Shown: one piece after another, positions 45,570 to 56,028 of the stretch
Layout: the number at the start of each line of letters is the position of its first letter
Position numbering within the stretch: position 1 is the first letter of the stretch
Assembly (NCBI GenBank): GCA_007922195.1
Contig: ML682059.1
Span: 15,486,653 to 15,550,652, forward strand
DNA length: 64,000 bases
Source of the DNA: Podocnemis expansa
Lineage: Eukaryota; Chordata; Testudines; Podocnemididae
Reading direction: 5' to 3'
Notes under the pieces: model-generated
What the model saw: the letters and a program-made list of their open reading frames with translations, nothing else
Told to the model about the DNA's origin: nothing
The model's database searches: none
Made by a program: the position numbers and the translations under genes

Positions 45570-47216
45570 CTGGGTTGTTTTCAGTAAGAACAATGAACAA
45601 ATGCAAGTGAAAAACAGAAAAAGTGCAGCTGTTTCTAAAAACAATTAATAAATTCAGCACCAGCTGCTTCCAAGTATTCCAGACTTTTCAATGAACACAG
45701 AGGAATGACCTGCCTAAAAAGCATATTGTAGCTCAGAGAGTCACAATCTAATCAACCTGTGATAAAGAGGCATATTTGGAGATAGGCCTATAGGTGGTTC
45801 TGGTTACATCTCGTAAACTGCTAACAGAAACATATATACTAAGCAAAACAAATTTTGTTCAAGCTTTCTTTATGTTTCATAAAGAAGCAAAACAAAGCAC
45901 AAAAATAAGTTTTCATTAATGAGTCATCTTTTAAATTAAGTTTCAGCTCTAGCCACAAGAACCCGCATACATAAGACATTTTTTAAAAATCTTCCACCAT
46001 TGTTAACAGCTGATATGGTATTAACAACCTTAAACGCCCATAGGAAAATTGGATTTCAGCTACTGAGACCATTTTAAAGATCATTTTATCTAACCTTGCT
46101 GGGAACAAATGTAGTTAGAACAGTAATAAAACATGGTGTCAGCAGACAAAACCCTATTTATACATGGGTTACTAATATTTTGGTTGAAATTTTTACCAAA
46201 AATTCCCTATCATACCATACTTAGGGCTCCAGAGGCTTCCACTTTGTACATTCTGAGGGAATCAGCATGTTCACCTTTAGGAGGTAGTACACATTGCATT
46301 CCCAGGGTATTATCATCTCTGGCTGAAGAAGAGAGAGAATCCAAGGCCTAATATTTTGGGAGGAGAAGGGAAGGAGCATGAGGCTGAATCTTTGGAATAT
46401 CTTGTATTCAAGACAAGATCAAGATGAACACAGAGAGCCAGTCCGTGTTTAAGTGCCTTTATTACTCAAAGTCTAAGAAACAGCCAAAAGTCGCTGAGCT
46501 AACCCTCAATAGTCTAACTCTATTGCTATGGCAAAACAGGCAATTAGGTGAGGGATAAACATACAATATGGAGAAATACCTGGCTCCTAAAGGTTTGACC
46601 TTCCAGAGTAACTAGACAGCTGACAGTGCTCTCTCCAGATGTTGGTGTGAAGAGAAGCCCTGCCATCCTTCCTGGAATGGTAAAAGAATGGGTTTTTCCA
46701 ATACAGGCTTCTTAAATACAGAGGAAAGGGACAAAAATGTTAGTAGGTAGCAAAAGGGATTGTGAATATGGAAAATACAAAGAAATATTGAATAACAATA
46801 AATTCACCAAATGAGGCATGGATCCTGTGAAAAGTACAATGTGAATACCTAGCTAAACACAACGATATAATGCATATGCACAAGAGTGGATGAATTAAGG
46901 CTGTGCATGCAGTCTTAAGTCTTGTATTTACTAAGTTTGGCATACTTTACTTTGCAGCCTTAATGTTCCATTAAAATAGTATTTATTTTACTTTTTTTTT
47001 TAACTGGGGAGGGAACCCAGACAGCAAAACAAAACAAAACTAAAACCAAAATAGCAGAAGGTCTCACACATGGAATCATATTGATCTTGACCTTGGATCA
47101 CAATCCTGGGTTGGACATGTACAGCCACCTTACAGCCCTTCTTATCAGTTGAGCTTGGGTAGTAACTGGCATTAGAAGTAGGGTATGGACCAGCCATTAG
47201 AGGGGGATAAGTGCCA
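45570..47216. other. AT-rich non-coding sequence
   Basis: No gene or known repeat recognised. Confidence 0.5.
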
Positions 47217-47333
47217 AAGGAATAGCCATGTCAGTCTAGTTCTGCAAAACAAACAAACAAAAGAGTCCTGTAGCACTTTTTAAAATTAACACATTTATTG
47301 ATCACATGAGCTTTCTCAGGAGAAAATCCCACT
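47217..47333 (+). repeat. Short retroposon-like repeat, copy 2 of 3
   Basis: 'agccatgtcagtctagttct', 'gagtcctgtagcacttttta', 'aacacatttattgatcacat', 'gagctttctcaggagaaaa'. Same order as 2768-2858. Confidence 0.65.
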
Positions 47334-49846
47334 TTTTCTTCTTCTGCTCCTATCCACCCCAGTTTGGTTCCTTTCCCTTTCTCCTATTCCTATCCATCCA
47401 CCCCTTCAGTTTTCTGCCCATCCCCTCAGCTCTTATCTCCGTACATTCCTCAGTTCCTGCCTTCCTTTTCATCTTTTCCTACATGAGCTCCCACACTCTA
47501 ACTCCTTCTCCCTGTGCTTTTACCTATCCCAGCCTGTCCTAGCCTCCCCCCATCCATTTGATCTTATTGACCATCCTGCTCTTGCCTCCTACCCACTTCT
47601 CCTATGCTCCTCTCTACCCTGTGATTCCTGCCACACTCTCTCTTCCTCTACATAGATACTTCCCCTCTTCCTGATTCATTTTACCATCTCAATATTTGAG
47701 TCAGATATCTTTCTCCTTTTTCTTTGATGCCAGCAAGGGTAGCTTCAGGAGCACAGGGGAGGCTGTCTCCCAGCTATCAGTCCCAGATCTTGGTATCAAT
47801 GTAGCCATCAGATTACAGGAGGTGCAACTGTAAGGAAACTCATGCCAAACCCCTGCATCCCTGAAATAAAGAATGTGCAGTTGCTCTGTGGGGATGGCAG
47901 TCATACAATTTGGTAAAAACAGAATCTGCGAGGAGCTGGAGCTTGTTCATTGCACATGGAATCTTCAGGAACTTAGTTGTCAAACTTGAACAATTCTCAG
48001 TTCTCAATTAAGAGTGAGCATGTGCAGACTGGTGTTTTCAAAGACTTATAATTTGGTCAAATTTGGGTGAAATTCCAGAAGAACAGCAAAAGTCATCTGA
48101 CATCATAACAATTCCCCTGCCAAATTTCAAGCTCTTTCTTCCAAAGCATGGGGACAGCAGAGTTGCTCAATCAAATGCTAGAAGAATACTTAAAAAAAAA
48201 ATGGGCAAGATAATGTCTTTTTCTCTAAACATGTTCCTGGAAATGGCTGAACTTTTTTAGTGAAAGTTTCAGAACTACAGCAACAACAATAATAATTCAG
48301 CCTGAGGCACCTACCAGGCATGGAAAATTTCAGATCAAATGACAAAAGGTAGATATCATCATAAGCAACTGAAAACAAGGTCCTAGAATAAAATATATTG
48401 GACAACTTTAACTATATACATCAACTTCTGTGCCGCATATAATATGTTACTTTTTTTTTTCAACTGAAAGAGATAAAAAAAGTTCTGTACTGAACATCTT
48501 CATTCAGTAGAAATGATTAACAAAAAAAAGTTTGTCACTCCTTTTTGAAAATTCTGGGGACTCTATCTCTGTTGGTCATGCCCATTGATGTTTACACAAA
48601 GAAAGTTGCAACCCTCATTATCTGCTTCACTCTCTGCTGCCCTTCAGGGACGTAAAGGTTTTAAAATGTGTGACGTTATAATGATGTTTTCCTTTCTTCT
48701 TGCTCCCTCCTCCCTTTTTTGGAATGACTTTGAGTTCAGTTCAGCTCTGAACAAGGAAAGATAGTGGGAAAAGAATATACTTTGTTGTTCATTAATATTT
48801 TAATAAATAACACATTTAAATAAAATCAACTCCTTTCATATGTTCAGCCCAGCAAAATCAATCAAAAGTATTTTAATATTGCTGATCCACAAATCCTTGA
48901 TGGCTCCAGAGGAGAAGACACTGATGTAAAGAAAGAAATGCAATAGAACCAGTGCTTTTTTTGTGATGGTACTCAGGGATTTGGAATACCAGCAAATTTT
49001 TTGCAAGCTCCACTGACCTGCTGGGGCGGGGCAGGGGGGGAGGGTCAAGGTCAGCAGGTGAAAGGTAATTACCAACAATTTTTTTTTTTTTTTTTACAAA
49101 AGAAGCACTAAATAGAATCATTTGTAATGCTTTTGTTAGTGACATTAAGGGGACAGAACATGTAATTAAGAGGCCATAGGTCTCATTTGTCCTTTGTCTT
49201 TTTCCATTAGAGGTTGAAGAATTTTGTTCTTCATCTCTAATTATTGGTGTGTCCAGAATCTAATGTCACTGACATAACTGATTCTCCTTTTGTTTACACT
49301 AGTTTCTTGCTAGTGTAACTCAATTAACTTCAGAGGTAATTCAAATTTACATTGCCATGAGACAAAAAACAGTCTCGATATATACTGCAGTACTGTTTTA
49401 AAACCAAAACTTAGTTAACTTTATTCTACATTACTTGCTTAGAATAACAACTTTAGAAGACTGTGTTAAATCTCCTTTTACAATTCAGTAAAGATTTTCC
49501 AGATCAGGCCCAAATACTCTTGCAAATGGTTATATAGACAGTGTTTTTTTAGGATCTGCAAGTAATAACAAGTTGTGTGGTAGGTTTGCAAAGAAGATAA
49601 AATCTTTTTTGGCAACAAGAAAATGCTTTTTTTCTAATGGAAGCAAAACAGCTCAGTGAAGAAAACAGACAATTCTAGTTTTAATATTTCAGTGTTTGAA
49701 TTTTAGACTCTATTTTATACATGTTTTGTTTACTTAAAGATTATGAAAAGCTCTTATTGATGATTATCACAAAGTTAATTCTTTTCATCATCTCAATTAA
49801 AGAAAGAGGTGGTCTGCTCACTAGAAATAAATTTGAGGAAACCATA
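47334..49846. other. Non-coding; pyrimidine-rich to 47700, then AT-rich
   Basis: 47334-47700 is strongly C/T-biased on the + strand. The rest is AT-rich, with a poly-T run at 49079-49095. No gene or known repeat recognised. Confidence 0.5.
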
Positions 49847-50250
49847 GGCTGTGTTCACACAGCACTCTTATTTTGAAACAACAGAGGTAGTTTCGAATTA
49901 GGAAATACCCTGTTCACACGATGCACAGTTGTTTTGAAACAATGGGAACCATTGTTTTGAAACAACGGCATTGTTTCAAAACAAGTTAAACCCCATGTGG
50001 GGACAAAACAACGTTGTTTTGAAACGATTGTTTCAAAACAACGCCATGCGAACATGTTGTTTCGAAACAACAGTGACTTGTTTCGAAATAACTGTTGCCT
50101 GAACCTGCTATTTCACTTTGAGCTTTTTTCCTTAATTCGAATTAACAAACTGTTAATTCAAATTAAGTTATTTCAAAATAAGGTGTTACTTCAATACAAC
50201 TTGTTTCAAAACAACCGTATCGAAATAACCCCCTGTGTGTGAACACAGCC
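49847..50250. mobile_element. Harbinger MITE, TTTCGAAACAA type, TSD ATA
   Basis: A 404-bp element; GGCTGTGTTCACACAGC to its inverted partner, flanked by ATA (49844-49846, 50251-50253). Inverted in orientation relative to 42767-43167 and very similar in sequence. Confidence 0.87.
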
Positions 50251-50392
50251 ATAGATGACTCAGTCTAACCTATCTGTAGATTTTCTTTTTAAAAGCATTA
50301 TTTGGAGATGCATTTTGAAGAAAGAGTTTATATTAATACTCTTAATATATAAATTTATTTGCCAGATACATGGGATACTGGTGCCAACCTTT

Positions 50393-50444
50393 GTGTGTGT
50401 GCGCACGTGTGTGTGTGAGCATGTATGTGAATGTGTGTGTGTGT
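50393..50444 (+). repeat. Interrupted GT microsatellite
   Basis: TGTGTGTG runs interrupted by CGCACG, GAGCATGTATGTGAA; two pure runs of 10-12 bases. Confidence 0.85.
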
Positions 50445-51385
50445 AGATGGAAAGAAACTAGTACTTATTGCATTGTCTTTCTATAATTTATGTGTACCAT
50501 ATGCATTTTGGTGAGTTTTTACTCAAGATTACAGAGTGTGTTGCATCCATATATTGACTGGTTGCAGCTTATTAATATTTCTGTTATACATAATTCAATG
50601 TATTGAAAATTTGGCTACTTTATAAATTAGAACTTAAAAAAACCTCACTTCATTTGATAGAGTGATATATATTACAAAATAAAATAATGCAAAAAAAAAA
50701 AACCCAAGAAAATATCATCTTGAAAGCTTCCTTGTCTTGCTAACTCTTAATTGTAAATGTGCCTTCCATTATTTTTTATATGGGTGGGATTAATATTTAG
50801 TAGAGATGAGTCATTTTTCTTGAAAAGGGGAAGTATTACAACAAATTCTTCCCTTTTATTAATTTCTCTCCTGAGAGTGGTGTTGGACATCTGTCACTCG
50901 TACTATCATACTTTGAAATGTATGATAGACTGTAGGATTAACAATAAGTTGATAAATCTCCTTCGCAAAACTCCACAATGACTGGTTAATACAGGGAGAT
51001 TATTCAGTATGAATTACACACCATCAGTCAGTCAGCTCTGTTATTTCTGCATTTTTCAGTGTCTATCATACTAAGCAGGGGGAACTGTATGCTGGGTTCC
51101 TCCCACAGTCATTCTTCTTCCCATCTCCATTGCTCAAGATGTAAAAGAGCTGTCATGGTCACATGACCAGAAAAAATGGAAGCAAATAAGTAAATGATTT
51201 CCATACTTTGGTCAGATGAATTTCGCAGCTCAGCAGCAGGGGGTAGAGAAGACATACCAAACACTCCTCAGAGGCTCTTAATTATTATCACCATTTGGCC
51301 ATTCTATTCATAAAATTCCAGCAATGTGGTAGGAAGGTTTTGTACAAGCAGGAAGGGGCATTAAGGATGAAGCTAGCTCCAGACA

Positions 51386-51433
51386 AATCAATAGAAGTTC
51401 TGCAATTAACTTCAAAGAAGCCAGGATTTCACC
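51386..51433 (+). repeat. Short repeat 'TCAATGGAAGTT', copy 3 of 4
   Basis: 'tcaatagaagttctgcaatt', 'aacttcaaagaagccaggat', 'ttcaccc': same order as the 20833 copy. Confidence 0.5.
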
Positions 51434-52329
51434 CTTGGTGAAGAGCTTTAAGATATTAAATTTCCAGTGCATAGTACCATTTGAAGGGAATTTATGTGTT
51501 ATATTAAATGAGTAGCCAGCCACCTGGATGTAGGAGTCAAGAAGTCAAACATGAAATCGAAGCTTTGACACTCTAAACAGCTTGACTAGAAAACACCAAC
51601 ATATGGCTAACAAAAGCAAAATTGTATGGAGGCCATTCACAGTTCAGTCAAGATGATGGACCTATGGGGAAACCATTAACCTGATCTGGAAAACAGGTTG
51701 ATGGGGGCCAGCTACTGGAAAGGTCATATGATCTTGGGCCCTCTCATTGGTCAGTACTGTATTTGGTACTCAAATAAGCTGTAGCAGCAACAGAGGCAGG
51801 TTGATTATATGCTGAATAGTAAGTGTCATTTAATTATGTATCATGCATATTAAGTAAGGTAGAACCTTGTGGGGATTTAGGCATGATGGAACCTGTTGTA
51901 TTACGCATGGACCTGTTACATTATGTATTTTGTATTCAGCATGTTAGAAAGTATATATGTCTTGTGAATCCTGTATTCTGGACTTACTTACATGGGTTTA
52001 AGCACATCTTGTCTATTTCTCACTAGGTTGGATGTGTAAGAAGAACAAGGATTTTGATTAAAGATACCATTTTTACTCTTCCTGCTCCCGGGTGGACCTG
52101 ATCTTTTCCTCCTTCTTCCTTTTCTTCTAATATCATTGACTTCAATTGGACTAATCAGATGCATAAAATTAAGTGAATGCTTGTTTGCAGGACCAGGACC
52201 TAAATAGATATGAACAAGAAATGCTGGGAAGAGGAGGGGATAAGGGTTAATGCCATTCTGTTTAATATCTATGATCATGTACCTCAGGTATTCTTGAATA
52301 CCCTTCCTTTCAGTCTTCCCAGTCAAGTT

Positions 52330-52570
52330 AAAATCCTACCTCTTGTGGCAAGATTACCCCTCCTGGGGCCCGGCTCAACAGTCCCAACTTCTCCACAGGC
52401 GGTGTGGGCCTGAGGCCAGTCTGCCCCAGCCCAGGCAGGTCTTCCAGGAGTCTTCCCTTAGCATCCCAGCTAACTCCTTCTGATGCCTCCAGGGCAGTAT
52501 AGGAGCAAACCACTAGTCCTACCTATCTTTTGGAGCTCTTGTCAGATCCTCTAGTAGGCTGAGGTCTGGG
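52330..52570 (-). repeat. Unclassified repeat, copy 2 of an inverted pair
   Basis: Reverse complement aligns with 34870-35195 (see there); it lacks the middle ~90 bases present in copy 1. Confidence 0.7.
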
Positions 52571-52587
52571 GTCTGGTCTGGGCTCCT

Positions 52588-52610
52588 TCTCTCTCTCTCT
52601 CTCTCTCTCT
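52588..52610 (+). repeat. CT microsatellite
   Basis: Uninterrupted CT run next to the unclassified repeat. Confidence 0.85.
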
Positions 52611-53788
52611 GTCTCTATCTCTGGCACACTCTTCTGTAGCCCTCTCGCGTTACCTTATCACACACTTCAAAGTCAAAGGGAGGACTTTAATGGAATGAGC
52701 ATTTCTGCATAAGTTTCTTACAGACAAGATGCCTCTTTTTTACTCCTTGCTCTATTCGTCCATTATGCAGTCAGCTCATGCTTGCATTTATCACTTTCAT
52801 TATTCGTCAATGTTACTTATTTCAAATTTAATGAAAAATTAAATGACATATTGCTTCAGTCATATACTGAATATAACCATTTCCATCCGCATGTTTCAAA
52901 AATATTCATTCTCCCTAACCTGTTAACACTTATGAGTATGTGCTTCAGTTGGTCTTTTTTGGCTTTAGACTCTTTCATCCTACTAATATGAGGACAAGAA
53001 TTTGTGGTTTTCCCCTTTCAGGTGCTAATGTGGGACTCTGGCATTCTTTGCCTTCTTTTCTTATAATTCTGGAAATCTCCACATGCCTTCATTCTCATAA
53101 TGGAAGACAATGCCCTTTTGTCTTGAAGTTTTATATCTTTGAAAAACGTAGCCAGTAAAAGCTACTAATGAGAAAGAGGATTTATTATATATTTATTTAT
53201 TATGACATTACCCAAAAAATACCAGCTATGTTCCCAAAACGTATGGAAGCATTCCCAGCCCTGAAACACTTAAAATCTGAAAGGAAAAAAAAAATCAGAA
53301 GGGTGGTAGGTGAGGGGAAGGACATGGAAAAACATATAAGCAGAGTAATAAGGATAGTTGGTACATGCCTTGCCAGTTCCATTTCTGTAATAATGATAAT
53401 GGTGACATGGCAGAATGGGGTAAAAGGGACTATCAAGTGAGATTTTAATAGCAGCAAGTGAGAAGCGTTAAAAAAAAGAAAGGGGAGGAAGCATAGATTA
53501 GGAAAAGAGAGAGGTAAGAATGGAGAGGAACACAGAAAGTGAAACTAGCAACAGAGAGGCTGTGTTAGAAGAAGAAAGAAGTTGGGGCAAGCAATAATCA
53601 GCAGAATGTTGGGAATTTGAATGGTTAAAAGCAGTCTGAAACACATGCTGCTGAGCTAATGCTGATTTAGCTTTTTTTCCTTTTTTTTTTAAGAACACTT
53701 TAGCAAAATCTGTAGGAATGATGGTCATAAAATCAGGTCATTTTCTGGGGATGCTATGGATCTAGTCGCTCAGTCTGAAGCACGCACT
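52611..53788. other. AT-rich non-coding sequence
   Basis: Nothing recognised; a chance 90-codon frame at 53168-53440. Confidence 0.5.
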
Positions 53789-53791
53789 TTT

Positions 53792-54284
53792 GGCTATGTC
53801 CACACGTACATCATTATTTTGAAATAAGTTATTTCAAAATAAAGTCCTTAATTCAAAATAAGGTAATTTGAATTAAGTGAAAAGCTCAAAACGAAATAGC
53901 ATGTCCAAACACAGGACTTGCTATTTCACTTTAGGAGAGGGGCACCATAGGAGGTGTGGCAACATGGCCCCCTCCCTGGGCCATGCCTCCACCCACTATA
54001 GGCTAAAAGGAAGGCACTCTGGGAAGGAGAAGGGCAGAAGTGTTATTTTGAAATAATGGTTATTTTGAAATAACATGTCCGAAAGGTGTTATTTCGAAAT
54101 AACCATTTCGAAATAACAGCCATTTCAATTTAAAGAAGGTTTAAGCTATTTCAAAACAACGGCTCTTTTTTCAAAATGATGGAGCCTGTCATTTTGAAAT
54201 AAGAATACGTCATGTGGACCTAATCTCTTTTATTTCAAAATAACCTATGTTATTTTGAAATAAAAGAGACCTGTGTACATACCC
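53792..54284. mobile_element. Harbinger MITE, TTCGAA type, TSD TTT
   Basis: A 493-bp element; GGCTATGTCCACACG to its inverted partner, flanked by TTT (53789-53791, 54285-54287). Close sister of 4165-4672, with the same core words ('ggcaccataggaggtgtggc', 'ggctaaaaggaaggca'). Confidence 0.87.
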
Positions 54285-54666
54285 TTTGAAAATATCATCC
54301 TAAACTTTGAAAGAATGGTTCTAAATACAGTTTCTGGTATACTGGTAAACTGTAGCTTCAGGTATCCTCGTCCTTGATAAATGTGAGTTGTGTCTTCCTC
54401 TCTCAAATATCTGTCTATGGTGACAGAAATCCCTGGAGCCCTTTACCTTTTTTTTTTTTTCCCCTTTTTTCCCAGCTTTGCAATATTCAGCACATGCTGG
54501 AGTTATTTGCCAATCCATAAATTAATTTACTGTTTTCTGCTGTGCTTTATTTTAGCCAAGATACAAGTACTTAAATAAAAAGAGCTGTTCTAACTCACAA
54601 GCTACTTCCCTGCATGAAGTTACATCCTCCTTGTTTTGTTTTATTTAAACTGGAACCAAACGTTTT

Positions 54667-54712
54667 CCCATTGAAATCAATGGGAGTTCTGCTATTGACT
54701 TCAAGGGGAGCA
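54667..54712 (+). repeat. Short repeat 'CCCATTGAAATCAATGGG', copy 4 of 4
   Basis: CCCATTGAAATCAATGGGAG, then 'ttctgctattgacttcaa', then 'ggggagca'. This copy shows the internal near-palindrome most clearly. Confidence 0.6.
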
Positions 54713-55172
54713 AGAATAACTTCATCATCTTTTTTTCCCCATGATATTTGATTCTTTTCAGTGTCTAAGCCATAAAATACAATAATGGTAATTATGGGCA
54801 AGTGCAGATGTCCTGGAACTAGATGTTCACATTTTTAGATCATCTCATTGGCTGTAGAGAAATCTTCTTGTTTTGCAGTCATTTGTAAGAAACTTGGAGT
54901 GAATACCCACTACTTAAATCAATAGAGTACTCTGTACGCACCTTGAATAAAAGCTTTCTTGCATTCATGCATCAAAAAGCCCATTATTTAGAATGCTTTA
55001 TATTGCATAATGTCATGTTGTGAAAGTGACTCATCATTAAGAACAAAATAGGATTTTTTTTTTCCCAAAGCAGGGAGGATGCCAAGTTCTATCTGATTTG
55101 CTTATAAAAGAGTGAATTTCCCAATACTTGAGTTTGGAGAAAACTTTATTTTAAGTAATTAAACTGGAAGAA

Positions 55173-55195
55173 TGTTTCTTACTCAGCTTGTGAAT
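55173..55195 (+). repeat. Exact 23-bp direct repeat, first copy
   Basis: Starts TGTTTCTTACTCAGC and ends TTGTGAAT; recurs exactly at 56341-56363, on the far side of the MITE at 55526. Confidence 0.9.
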
Positions 55196-55525
55196 CAGAA
55201 TTATTGTCTAATAACATATATTCTTTCTTCAAACTACTCTTGCAGAGGCAGAAGTCATAATCCCATGCAATAATATATGTTACATGGCAGCTGTTTGCTA
55301 CTGCTGTTAGTTGAGTCTACTTCACTATTACACCAGCATAAATGATTATCAGAAGTTGAGAGGAGCAGTAAGAGAAACTATAAAACCTTAATATTTGTTA
55401 AAATTAAAAATCTGAAAATAAGATTTAAGTATTGGATTTAAATTTTGTTCTCTTTGCCTCAGCTATTTTTTCTAACACCAGTTTCTAGCAAATAAGAACA
55501 CATTCTTTTGAAATAACTGTGAGAT

Positions 55526-56028
55526 GGTATGTCTATACTTACACTTTAATTCAAATTAATGAGGATTAATTTGAATTAAAATAATGTATGGCTACACTGG
55601 CTTTCATTACTTCGAACTAAGGAATTACTTAGTTCAAATTAATGAAAGTTTACATCAAAGTCATAAAATCTCACTTAACTTTGAAGTAAGGGTTAATGCA
55701 AACTTATTAATTTGAATTAACTCAGTGTAGGCATGTCAATTCAAACTAACCATTAATTCAAATTAATGCTTTTTGACCTACTTCCTCCCAGGGTGCCTTC
55801 CTTTTTCTATATATTGGGTGAGGGCATGGCCCTTTTTGTGGGCCATCTTGCCATACCTCCTATGGTGCCCTTCTCCTAATTCAAACTAGCAAGTCCTGAC
55901 CATGGACACGCTAGTTTGAATTGGTTTTCCTAGTGTGTCCATGTTAATTCCAATTAACTTAATTCAAACTAACCATTACTAGGTAGAATTAAGTTAACTT
56001 GAACTAACCTTCTAAGTGTAGACGTAGC
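55526..56028. mobile_element. Harbinger-like MITE, TTCAAATTAA type
   Basis: GGTATGTCTATACTTACACT to (inverted) AAGCTACGTCTACACTTAG. The arms are AATT-type blocks. The core has 'cttcctcccagggtgcc' and 'ccatcttgccatacctccta', as in other family cores. No exact target duplication. Confidence 0.78.

Larger units (their letters stand above)
50254..52329. other. AT-rich non-coding sequence with GT repeat
   Basis: A GT-rich microsatellite lies at 50393-50444. A short repeat copy is at 51386-51433. No gene recognised. Confidence 0.5.
54288..55525. other. AT-rich non-coding sequence
   Basis: Contains a short repeat at 54667-54712 and one arm of an exact 23-bp repeat at 55173-55195. No gene recognised. 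Confidence 0.5.

Noticed and set aside
45273..45644. Open frames in MITEs with repeated peptides such as CFETT, FRNN and VSKQ (also 6024, 16350, 21725, 41535, 42944, 49855)
   Set aside because: These are translations of the GTTTCGAAACAA palindrome arrays. The same words appear on both strands and the frames start and stop with the transposon arms.
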